DNA of 7,686 nt from Rhodoferax sp. (GTDB lineage Bacteria; Pseudomonadota; Gammaproteobacteria; Burkholderiales; Burkholderiaceae). The position numbers and the translations under genes were made by a program. The notes beneath the pieces are model-generated. The model made no database searches, was not told where the DNA came from, and saw nothing but the letters and a program-made list of their open reading frames with translations. This document shows, piece after piece, positions 1 to 6,232 of the stretch (position 1 is the first letter of the stretch; each line of letters starts with the position of its first letter). The stretch lies in the NCBI GenBank assembly GCA_020048295.1, contig JAIFMT010000196.1, positions 1 to 7,686 of the forward strand, given 5' to 3'.

Positions 1-45
1 ATGACAGCCGCGTTGCTTCACGTTAAGGAAAATTGGTCCAATTAA
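1..45 (+). CDS. Possible 3' end of an upstream gene (partial)
   Basis: Frame 1 is open from the first base to a TAA at 43-45 and reads MTAALLHVKENWSN. The other two plus frames hit stops at once (2-4) or by 24-26. The TAA overlaps the AAGGAG ribosome binding site of the ankyrin gene, an arrangement typical of tightly packed operons, so this could be the tail of a gene that begins outside the window. Fourteen codons are too few to identify a family, and an open frame this short can occur by chance. Confidence 0.3.
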   Translation: MTAALLHVKENWSN

Positions 46-49
46 GGAG

Positions 50-460
50 ATGAATGTGCTCAATAGTGCTACAAGACTTTGTCGAATACGGATCGCGGCA
101 ATGGCTTCCGCGTTCGCGGTCTGCTTCGCATGGACGCATGTTGACGCCTTGGCAGCCGATCCGGTGCAGGCGCGAAAAGACATAACAGCCATGGGAACGG
201 AATACACCGGGCAAAATTTTGCCAAGGCCGCTGGCAACGGAGACATGACGGCCGTTCAGCTGTTTCTGGATGCAGGCATGGACATCAACCAGGGCGGCGG
301 CGCAGCCCTTGGATTAGCAGCAGGCAGGGGCAAAACGGCGATGGTGAAGTTTCTGCTGTCAAAAGGTGCAACGCCTACATCCAGCGCATTGCAATATGCC
401 AGAACACGTGGTTATCCAGAGATCGAGAAAATACTGCTGGATGCGGGTGCAAAAGAATAG
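50..460 (+). CDS. Small exported ankyrin-repeat protein
   Basis: Encodes about 134-136 residues. Residues 1-35 look like a Sec signal peptide: arginines at 9, 12 and 14, a hydrophobic stretch AAMASAFAVCFAW, then an ALA-A cleavage site at about 35/36. The mature part holds about three ankyrin-like repeats (roughly 56-81, 82-110 and 111-136), seen in the recurring A-x-G-x-G/R-D ... V-x-x-x-L-L/F-D/S-x-G pattern and the closing KILLDAGAK. Ankyrin repeats bind proteins; a periplasmic location is inferred from the signal peptide, and no catalytic residues are expected. The start is uncertain: ATG at 50 directly abuts the AAGGAG at 44-49, whereas in-frame GTG at 56 sits 6 nt from it and is better placed. 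It is convergent with the TauE-like gene. Small periplasmic ankyrin proteins are known next to catalase genes in some proteobacteria, but the upstream gene is not visible here. Confidence 0.85.
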   Translation: MNVLNSATRLCRIRIAAMASAFAVCFAWTHVDALAADPVQARKDITAMGTEYTGQNFAKAAGNGDMTAVQLFLDAGMDINQGGGAALGLAAGRGKTAMVKFLLSKGATPTSSALQYARTRGYPEIEKILLDAGAKE

Positions 461-484
461 ACCCCACATCGACAACGATTTCTC

Positions 485-515
485 GCCTTGCCTTGGACAA
501 AGTCCAAGGCAAGGC
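485..515. terminator. Perfect 14-bp inverted repeat between convergent genes
   Basis: The arms at 485-498 and 502-515 are perfectly complementary over 14 bp with an AAA loop. The repeat lies in the 152-bp gap between the ends of the ankyrin gene (+) and the TauE-like gene (-), where a shared bidirectional terminator or 3'-end stabiliser would be expected. Neither side has a T-run, so a classical intrinsic terminator is not shown. The rest of the gap (461-612) holds nothing else I recognise. Confidence 0.5.
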
Positions 516-612
516 AGTTGATGGCAAAAAGTGGCACTGGAACATCAAATTGATTGATCACAGGCACTCAACACAAGGATTTCAAAGGTTCGAAAACATG
601 CCACAGCAGCCG

Positions 613-1290
613 TCAGATGGGTGAGCACCACGGTGCATCGGCGTGCGCATAGGCCATCCACAAAGCCCAGGCTGCGCTGGCAGCCAATGCCAAGCCGGCC
701 AGTCGCACACCCCAATCGCCGTTGCTGTTTTTGCCCAAACGCAACCAAAGCCAAGGCCCCAACATCATCGAAACGCTGGTGCCGATGGCAAACAGCGCCA
801 TGGCAACGGCTCCGTCCACAGCCCTGCCGGTCAGCCCAGCCACGAGCAGGGCGGAGTACAGCAGACCACAGGGCAGAAAAGTCCACAAAGTGCCCAATAC
901 AAAGGTGCCGGAGAGTCCCCGACTGACCACCAGTTTGCGCGCGGCAAGCCAAAGCCTTTTACCCAACTGCTCAAGCCAGATGGGCTGTTGTGCGTTCCAG
1001 GCCAGCATGACCCCGATCAGCATGACGGCCACGTGAAACATCGTCCAGACCGGCCGCAGTGCCGCAGACTGCACCGTCATCCAGCCCAGGCCTTGCATGG
1101 AGGCTGCGGCCAGCGCGCCCAGCGCTGAATAACCGAAAATACGGCCGACCTGAAAAACCCACATTGCTGCTGTGCCGCGGTCTCCCGCTGCCTGGCCAAT
1201 GCCCGCGCAAGCCGCGCCGCACATGCCGATGCAATGCGGGCCGCCCGCCAGGCCCATAAGCAACGCTGTCGTTGCGAGAGTGGTTTGCAT
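613..1290 (-). CDS. TauE/SafE-like (DsbD_2-type) integral membrane protein
   Basis: The 225-residue protein has about six hydrophobic segments (near 1-30, 45-68, 80-100, 128-150, 155-180 and 190-215). The first carries GGPHCIGMCGAAC (His19, Cys20, Cys24, Cys28). A later one carries FLPCGLLYSAL (Pro140-Cys141-Gly142). This pairing is characteristic of the family annotated as sulfite exporter TauE/SafE, related to the DsbD/CcdA transmembrane domain and often found beside hemN, fnr and cbb3 oxidase genes. The conserved His and Cys suggest metal or thiol-electron handling in the inner membrane; the substrate cannot be read from sequence and sulfite export is only a label. It starts 9 bp after the hemN stop with no strong Shine-Dalgarno sequence (only CGGCGG just before ATG), which suggests co-transcription and translational coupling with hemN. 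Confidence 0.85.
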   Translation of the reverse strand: MQTTLATTALLMGLAGGPHCIGMCGAACAGIGQAAGDRGTAAMWVFQVGRIFGYSALGALAAASMQGLGWMTVQSAALRPVWTMFHVAVMLIGVMLAWNAQQPIWLEQLGKRLWLAARKLVVSRGLSGTFVLGTLWTFLPCGLLYSALLVAGLTGRAVDGAVAMALFAIGTSVSMMLGPWLWLRLGKNSNGDWGVRLAGLALAASAAWALWMAYAHADAPWCSPI

Positions 1291-1299
1291 CCGCCGAAT

Positions 1300-2697
1300 T
1301 TAAAGAATTTTTGAAAACCTTGCGCGGGTGCGGTCAGCTTGCAGATAGCGGTCGAAAACCATGGCGACCGCGCGAACAAAGAACCATCCTTTGGCGGTGA
1401 CCTGAATACCAGAGGCATCCAGCTGAACCAGTCCTTGTTCAACCTGCGTTGCAAGCGCGGCCATTTCCTTGGCGAAATATTTTTGAAAGTTGATCAGGTA
1501 AGCCAGCTCGATCGACTCAAACGTCCCCTGCCCCTGACACATCACTGCCATGATGACAGCCCGCCGAACCAGATCGTCCCGCGACAACGCCAGCCCACGC
1601 ACCACTGGAAATTGCCCTTGATCAAGAAAATCGTAGTATTCCTCCAGCGTCTTGGCGTTCTGGCTGTAAGTTGCGCCGACACGGCCAATCGATGACACGC
1701 CCAGCCCAATCATGTCGCAATCAGGCTGCGTGCTGTAACCCTGAAAATTCCGGTGCAACCGACCCTGGCGCTTGGCCACAGCCAATGAATCATCAGGCAA
1801 GGCAAAATGATCCATCCCGATATAGACGTAATTCGCTGCCATAAATGCCGCCATGGAGCGAGCCAGCATGGACACCTTGGCTGCAGCGGGCGGAATATCT
1901 ACCGACGAAATCCGCCGCTGTGGCTTGAACCGCTCTGGCAAGTGCGCATAGGCATAGAGGGCAATGCGGTCGGGCTTGAGTTCGGTGATCTGCGCCAAGG
2001 TACGGTCAAATGACGCAGGGGTCTGCCCCGGCAAGCCATAAATCAGATCCACGTTGATCGATTCAAAGCCGCGCTGCCTGGCCGCAGCGACGAGTGCAAA
2101 AACCTGCTCTGCAGGCTGAATGCGGTGCACGGCCTTTTGCACAGCTGGGTCAAAGTCTTGCACGCCAAAACTCAAACGGTTAAACCCCAACTCGGCCAAA
2201 ACATCCAGCCGACCCACGTCAATCGTGCGGGGGTCAATTTCAATGGAATATTCCCCTGTGGAAGTCAAATGAAAGGCACGACGCAACATCGCCATCAACT
2301 CACGCAACTCCGCATCCGACAGAAATGTGGGGGATCCCCCGCCCAGGTGCAGTTGGGAGACAACTTGCCCAAGTCCAAGGTGTCGCGTGTGCAACGCGAT
2401 TTCAAGCTCCAGATACCGCAAATAGGCAGCTGCCCTGTCGTGGTGCTTGGTAATGATCTTGTTGCAGGCACAGTAGTAGCAAAGCGACTCACAAAACGGA
2501 ATATGCACATACAAGGAAAGCGGCAATGCCATCGCGGCGACCCCAGCGCGCCGCTGCTCAAGCGCCTGCGCGTAATCCTCAGCCGTGAAAGCCTCAACAA
2601 ACCGGTCAGCTGTCGGATAGGACGTGTAACGCGGACCTGAAACATCGTACTGACGTATCAGTTCTTCAGAAATCGGCTCTGCAACACTCTCAGTCAT
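1300..2697 (-). CDS. hemN: Oxygen-independent coproporphyrinogen III oxidase (radical SAM)
   Basis: This 465-residue cytoplasmic enzyme oxidatively decarboxylates coproporphyrinogen III to protoporphyrinogen IX without O2, using S-adenosylmethionine and a [4Fe-4S] cluster. It carries the HemN signature YVHIPFCESLCYYCACNK, with cluster ligands Cys69, Cys73 and Cys76 plus the HemN-specific Cys78. Also visible are the N-terminal YDVSGPRYTSYPTADRF motif, the SAM-binding glycine motif GGGSPT (119-124), LSFGVQDF, and a HemN C-terminal domain. Length fits the family (about 450-470). The frame stays open to an ATG at 2823, but I chose the ATG at 2695-2697. It has a TGAGGA ribosome binding site at 2705-2710 with 7-nt spacing, it begins just ahead of the family's usual N terminus, and the longer version would translate through the FNR box. 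It appears to be the first gene of an operon with the TauE-like gene, probably induced anaerobically. Confidence 0.96.
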   Translation of the reverse strand: MTESVAEPISEELIRQYDVSGPRYTSYPTADRFVEAFTAEDYAQALEQRRAGVAAMALPLSLYVHIPFCESLCYYCACNKIITKHHDRAAAYLRYLELEIALHTRHLGLGQVVSQLHLGGGSPTFLSDAELRELMAMLRRAFHLTSTGEYSIEIDPRTIDVGRLDVLAELGFNRLSFGVQDFDPAVQKAVHRIQPAEQVFALVAAARQRGFESINVDLIYGLPGQTPASFDRTLAQITELKPDRIALYAYAHLPERFKPQRRISSVDIPPAAAKVSMLARSMAAFMAANYVYIGMDHFALPDDSLAVAKRQGRLHRNFQGYSTQPDCDMIGLGVSSIGRVGATYSQNAKTLEEYYDFLDQGQFPVVRGLALSRDDLVRRAVIMAVMCQGQGTFESIELAYLINFQKYFAKEMAALATQVEQGLVQLDASGIQVTAKGWFFVRAVAMVFDRYLQADRTRARFSKIL

Positions 2698-2949
2698 GGA
2701 TACATCCTCATATTCCGCCTTAATGTGCCTCTGAACCGACGATCCATTCTTGATCTTGATCAACCAACCCACAGAAAGCGGGCTGTCAGCGGTCGCATCA
2801 AAGCGCGTCACTCTGGCTGCCACTGCGCCTTGCGCGGCGCCGGTGATTTGGGTGTCGTGACGGGTGTGAGAGCAGTAAATTGGATGCCAAGTTTCGCGTC
2901 AGCACCATCGATCAGTGTGCGTCAAATGCGGCACGACCCAGCGTACCGA
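2698..2949. other. Intergenic region between ackA and hemN
   Basis: These 252 bp separate the ackA stop from the hemN start, both on the minus strand. They contain the hemN ribosome binding site (2705-2710) and the FNR box (2750-2763). The part next to ackA (about 2820-2949) shows only a weak GC-rich inverted repeat (GCGCC...GGCGC near 2825-2840) without a T-run, so I cannot place an ackA terminator. No further gene is supported here. Confidence 0.6.
2750..2763 (-). promoter_or_regulatory. FNR/Anr box upstream of hemN
   Basis: TTGATCTTGATCAA on the plus strand is an exact match to the FNR/Anr consensus TTGAT-N4-ATCAA. Its centre (2756.5) is about 60 bp upstream of the hemN ATG. If it acts as a class II activator site at -41.5, transcription would start near 2715 and give a leader of about 18 nt that retains the ribosome binding site. 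FNR-type control of hemN is well established in proteobacteria. I could not see a convincing -10 element, so the promoter position is inference. Confidence 0.85.
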
Positions 2950-4134
2950 TCAGCGACCGATCAACCGTGCAGCCTCACGCGCCGCGACGACACCCTCGTC
3001 CGTTGGCACCACCCACACTTCGATTTTGCTGTTGGCGGCATGAATCGGCATGACCTGGTCTGCGATGGCCAGTGCATTGCGTTCCGGGTCGATCTCAACA
3101 CCCATCCAGGCCAGTTTTTGGCCCACATCGGTGCGCAGCGCGACATCGTGTTCCCCGATGCCACCACTAAATGCCAGCACGTCGAGACCTTGCATGCAGG
3201 CCACCAGCGCACCGCATTGACGCACCACCTGGTAGGTAAACATATCGGTGGCGAGCTTGGCGCCCGGGCTAGGATCAGCGCGCAAGCGGCGCATGTCGGC
3301 CGAGATGCCTGACACACCCAGCAAGCCGCTTTGCTTGTAGAGCAGCTTTTGCAGACGTGCATGGTCCCAGCCCTGCTCGAGCAGGTAAAGCATCACGCCG
3401 GAATCAAGCGCGCCCGTGCGCGTGCCCATCATCAAGCCATCCAGCGCCGAAAAACCCATGGTGGTGGCACAGCTCTGGCCGTCTTGCGCGGCACACAGAC
3501 TGGCCCCGTTGCCCAAGTGCGCCATCAGCACCCGTCCCCTGGCACGTGATGAATGTTGCAATAGCGCACCCATCACATACTGGTACGACAGGCCATGAAA
3601 ACCGTAGCGACGCAAACCTTGCTGGTAAAGCGCATCGGGCAGCGCAAAGCGGAAGTCCACCTCTGGCAAGGTGGCGTGAAAAGCGGTGTCAAAACACGCC
3701 ACTTGCGGCAACTGCGGGAAGGCTTCACGAAAGGCACGCACGCCTTCAAGGTTGTGTGGCTGGTGCAATGGTGCCAGCGAGTTCAGCTGCGTCAGCTGTT
3801 GCAAGATGTCATCGGTGACGATGACGCTGGCCCGGTACAGCGCGGCACCATGCACCACCCGGTGCGCCACGGCGTCGATCACGGGCACACCCGGCAAACT
3901 GGCCAGCAAATCACGCAATTGCAGCAGCGCCTGCGCGAAGATGCGCTCGGTACCCAGGCTCAATACCCGTGACTCGGTGTTGGACTGATAAGTCCAGCGC
4001 ATCTCTGGCGTACCGCCGGGTTCCAGCCCCTCAATGTTGCCAGACAGCACTTGTGGCATGACTTTGCCGCCTTCGAGCGGATAAAGTGAAAATTTGAGCG
4101 AAGAAGAACCCGCATTGACAGACAGAATAGCCAT
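2950..4134 (-). CDS. ackA: Acetate kinase
   Basis: The 394-residue protein has the usual acetate kinase length and interconverts acetyl-phosphate plus ADP with acetate plus ATP in the cytosol. Family motifs run in order: VNAGSSSLKFSLY (Asn7), AHRVVHG (Arg92), LAPLHQPHN (His124), CFDTAFH (Asp149), RRYGFHGLSYQYV (His180), HLGNGAS (Asn209), MGTRTG (Arg239), SGLLGVSG, FSGGIGEHD and a C-terminal PTDE (Glu380). By alignment with the well-studied Methanosarcina enzyme these match its catalytic Arg91, His123, Asp148, His180, Arg241 and probably Glu384, so the enzyme should be active. It could also act on propionate. The start is supported by AAGGA at 4142-4146 with 7-nt spacing; that site overlaps the stop codon of the upstream phosphotransacetylase gene, so the two are surely co-transcribed and probably translationally coupled. 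Confidence 0.97.
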   Translation of the reverse strand: MAILSVNAGSSSLKFSLYPLEGGKVMPQVLSGNIEGLEPGGTPEMRWTYQSNTESRVLSLGTERIFAQALLQLRDLLASLPGVPVIDAVAHRVVHGAALYRASVIVTDDILQQLTQLNSLAPLHQPHNLEGVRAFREAFPQLPQVACFDTAFHATLPEVDFRFALPDALYQQGLRRYGFHGLSYQYVMGALLQHSSRARGRVLMAHLGNGASLCAAQDGQSCATTMGFSALDGLMMGTRTGALDSGVMLYLLEQGWDHARLQKLLYKQSGLLGVSGISADMRRLRADPSPGAKLATDMFTYQVVRQCGALVACMQGLDVLAFSGGIGEHDVALRTDVGQKLAWMGVEIDPERNALAIADQVMPIHAANSKIEVWVVPTDEGVVAAREAARLIGR

Positions 4135-4144
4135 TAGAAATTCC

Positions 4145-5566
4145 TTACCAAACAGTGCGCGGATGGCTGCGACGGGCGTTGTGCGCCACCATCAAGCCCA
4201 GCAAAGCCGAAGCAACCCGATTGGTAGGTCCTTCAGCACGGCTGGTCAGCGCAATGGGTACGCGTGCGCCCAGCACAATGCCGGAGCCACTGGCACCGGC
4301 GAGGTATTCGAGCTGTTTGGCCAGCATATTGCCGCTCTCCAGATCAGGCACCGCCAGAATGTCGGCGTGCCCTGCCACGTCGGACTGGATGTGTTTGATT
4401 TGCGCCGCGTGCATTGAAATGGCGTTATCAAACGCCAGTGGACCATCCAGCACGCCACCCGTGATCTGGCCACGGCTGGCCATCTTGCACAGGGCCGCTG
4501 CATCGAGCGTGGACGGAATGTTGGGATTGACGGTTTCAACGGCTGACAGAATGGCCACCTTGGGCTGGGCCACACCCATGATGCGGGCAAAGTCGATGGC
4601 ATTCTGGATGATGTCCACTTTTTCGGTCAGGCTGGGGCGAATGTTCAGCGCTGCATCGGTGATCAATAGCGGCTTGTGGTACAGCGGCACGTCAAAGCGG
4701 AACACATGCGACATGCGCCGGCCGGTGCGCAACACCGCTTTGGAAAGCACCGCGTGAATTAGCTCATCGGTATGCAGGCTGCCTTTCATGAGCATTTCCA
4801 CATGGCCGTTGGCCGCGAGTTCAGCGGCTTTTTCAGCTGCCGCGTGGCTGTGCGGCTCGGAAAGAATCTCGGCACCGCTCAGATCGATGTTGAATTCGGC
4901 TGCCACATGGCGAATGCGGGTTTCCGGGCCAATCAGAACCGGCACGATCAAGCCGTATCGGCAGGCATCCATGGCACCGCTGAGTGAACCCTCATCGCAC
5001 GGATGCACCACAGCGCAGCGCACGGCCTCCAGGCCGTCACGCAGCGACAGCAGCTCGTTAAATCGGGCCTGCGGGTCAGACAACTGAATGCGCGGAGCCA
5101 CCACCCGGGGCAAGCGCACCTTGATGGTGGGTGCCAACACCCTGGCCGTGCCGCTGAGCACACATTGACCGTTCTGATTGACCACCTGGCAGTCAAGCTC
5201 GATGCTGTTGTTAGCCGGATTGCGCGAAGTGACCGTCACGGTCACCGTCAAGGTGTCGCCCACGCGCACCGGCTTGACAAAATGCAAGGCCTGGTCCTGG
5301 TAAATCGTGCCCGGACCTGGAAACTGGGTTCCCAGCAAGGCAGAAATCAAGGCACCACTCCACATGCCATGCGCAATGACACCATGAAACAAGGTGTCAT
5401 TGGCGTATTCAGGGTCAAGATGCGCCGGATTGGTATCGCCCGACACCGCCGCAAAGGCCTCGATATCCGCCAATGTCAGGGTACGCAACAGGCGTGCGTT
5501 CTGGCCGATTGAAATTTCGTCAAAAGTGTAGTTTTCAACCAGCTCGGTGTCTAAAGGGAGATTCAT
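4145..5566 (-). CDS. Bifunctional MaoC-type enoyl-CoA hydratase / phosphate acetyltransferase
   Basis: The 473-residue protein is a two-domain fusion. Residues about 10-155 form a MaoC/PhaJ-type hot-dog hydratase with the hydratase-2 motif SGDTNPAHLD (catalytic pair Asp44 and His49) followed by HGVIAHGMWSGALIS. Residues about 165-473 form a phosphate acetyl/butyryltransferase domain, with SGAMDACRYGLIVPVLIG near its start and VPDLESGNML and GARVPIALTSRA near its end. It is the short Pta/Ptb type, without the long N-terminal region of E. coli Pta. The second domain should turn acyl-CoA plus phosphate into acyl-phosphate for the adjacent AckA; the first should hydrate trans-2-enoyl-CoA to (R)-3-hydroxyacyl-CoA. 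The architecture is known and usually annotated as enoyl-CoA hydratase/phosphate acetyltransferase, but acyl-chain preference and the reason for the fusion cannot be read here. The ribosome binding site is weak (AAGAAAC just before ATG), although the preceding gene ends only 35 bp upstream. Confidence 0.93.
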   Translation of the reverse strand: MNLPLDTELVENYTFDEISIGQNARLLRTLTLADIEAFAAVSGDTNPAHLDPEYANDTLFHGVIAHGMWSGALISALLGTQFPGPGTIYQDQALHFVKPVRVGDTLTVTVTVTSRNPANNSIELDCQVVNQNGQCVLSGTARVLAPTIKVRLPRVVAPRIQLSDPQARFNELLSLRDGLEAVRCAVVHPCDEGSLSGAMDACRYGLIVPVLIGPETRIRHVAAEFNIDLSGAEILSEPHSHAAAEKAAELAANGHVEMLMKGSLHTDELIHAVLSKAVLRTGRRMSHVFRFDVPLYHKPLLITDAALNIRPSLTEKVDIIQNAIDFARIMGVAQPKVAILSAVETVNPNIPSTLDAAALCKMASRGQITGGVLDGPLAFDNAISMHAAQIKHIQSDVAGHADILAVPDLESGNMLAKQLEYLAGASGSGIVLGARVPIALTSRAEGPTNRVASALLGLMVAHNARRSHPRTVW

Positions 5567-5601
5567 GTTTCTTGATCAAAGTTAGTCATTGGGACGGCCC
5601 C

Positions 5602-6006
5602 TCAGGGAGCCTTTAAAAATTCATCCAGTCCCAAACCATCAGCGCCTGGCTTGAAACCCTTTTGCACCAGATGCTCTTCGGTCTCTTGCAGGATTTGACG
5701 CGTCATTTCGAGCCCGTTGTCGGTCACGCTGCTGGCTTCCATTTGGTAGCGCAGAACCAACAGGCCACGCAATTCCTCGCGCTGGTGCGCCGTGCGCCGC
5801 TCCACTGACCCGGCCGGGTAGCTCGACTGGCGCGCTACCCGCCGCTCCTGGACCACCGGCGGCGGCGCGGACTGGTGCATCAACTTCTCCATGCAGGCGC
5901 GGTCATCCAGAGAAATGCCAAGCCCGATGGCCAATCGCGCAATGCGCGCGTTCAGCGCTTCCAGTGAGGCACCCAGTCGCGCCGAGGCGTCATCGTTCAT
6001 TTCCAT
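5602..6006 (-). CDS. Conserved-looking hypothetical protein, 134 residues
   Basis: I do not recognise the family. The product is soluble, with no signal peptide, membrane segment or cysteine-rich motif. Its N-terminal third (residues about 5-45) is Ala/Leu-rich and likely helical, and is followed by a proline- and arginine-rich stretch (about 47-75, including PPPVVQERR) that looks flexible. The C-terminal half is helical and Glu/Leu-rich (REELRGLLVLRYQME and LEMTRQILQETEEHL). AGAAGGTG ends 5 nt before the ATG at 6006, which supports that start; a second ATG two codons later is the alternative. A good ribosome binding site and a position 35 bp upstream of the hydratase-phosphotransacetylase gene on the same strand support a real gene, perhaps the first of the pta-ackA operon. 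A role in acyl-phosphate metabolism would be guesswork. Confidence 0.7.
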   Translation of the reverse strand: MEMNDDASARLGASLEALNARIARLAIGLGISLDDRACMEKLMHQSAPPPVVQERRVARQSSYPAGSVERRTAHQREELRGLLVLRYQMEASSVTDNGLEMTRQILQETEEHLVQKGFKPGADGLGLDEFLKAP

Positions 6007-6053
6007 AAATCACCTTCTCAAAATTGAGAGCATAAGCCTTTTCAACCCGAAAC

Positions 6054-6068
6054 CCGATCCATGATCGG
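6054..6068. repeat. Small inverted repeat CCGATC-CAT-GATCGG
   Basis: The 6-bp arms at 6054-6059 and 6063-6068 are perfect with a 3-bp centre, about 48 bp upstream of the hypothetical gene's ATG. The position is compatible with an operator for that gene, but the arms are short and I know no regulator with this site. Confidence 0.3.
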
Positions 6069-6119
6069 CAAACGGCTCAAATGGCATCGTCGCCTGCAGC
6101 GCGACAAGCCGCTGATTTT

Positions 6120-6131
6120 AGGGTAAACCCT
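6120..6131. repeat. Palindrome AGGGTAAACCCT
   Basis: AGGGT-AA-ACCCT has perfect 5-bp arms and lies in the gap between the hypothetical gene start and the ompA terminator, about 114 bp upstream of the hypothetical gene's ATG. It could be a regulator binding site or a chance palindrome. I do not assign a factor. Confidence 0.3.
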
Positions 6132-6176
6132 TGGTCATTCAGCCATGGGAAAGAAGAAAAGACCAGCCGCTGAAAC

Positions 6177-6204
6177 AAAAAAACCCGCCGAAGCGGGTTT
6201 TTTT
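6177..6204 (-). terminator. Intrinsic terminator of ompA with UUCG loop
   Basis: Read on the minus strand, CCCGC-TTCG-GCGGG forms a GC stem closed by a C(UUCG)G tetraloop and is followed directly by seven Ts. It lies about 28 nt beyond the ompA stop. A matching seven-A run precedes the stem, which extends it by A-U pairs and would also let it work in the plus direction. This is a textbook Rho-independent terminator. Confidence 0.95.
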
Positions 6205-6232
6205 GATGGCCCAAGGGGGCCAGAATAAACAC

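Noticed and set aside
550..562. TTGATTGATCAC in the convergent gap as an FNR-like site
   Set aside because: Half-site spacing is wrong and it sits just beyond the 3' end of a gene, not in a promoter.
621..1259. Several open frames on the strand opposite the TauE-like gene, and similar ones opposite hemN, ackA and the fusion gene
   Set aside because: They are antisense shadows of GC-rich coding sequence with low-complexity Arg/Pro/His-rich translations, no ribosome binding sites and no family features.
2045..2070. TTGATCGATTCAA inside hemN as a regulatory site
   Set aside because: The spacing does not fit an FNR box and it lies deep in conserved coding sequence.
2698..2823. 42-residue N-terminal extension of HemN to an ATG at 2823
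   Set aside because: It would place the FNR box and the TGAGGA ribosome binding site inside the coding region; the ATG at 2697 has good spacing and fits the family's N terminus.
2820..2845. GC-rich inverted repeat downstream of ackA as its terminator
   Set aside because: Arms are only 5 bp, there is no T-run, and it is more than 100 bp beyond the stop.
5572..5579. TTGATCAA just upstream of the hydratase-phosphotransacetylase gene as an FNR box
   Set aside because: The half-sites overlap with no 4-bp spacer, and neither strand gives TTGAT-N4-ATCAA; it also lies too close to the start codon for an activator site.
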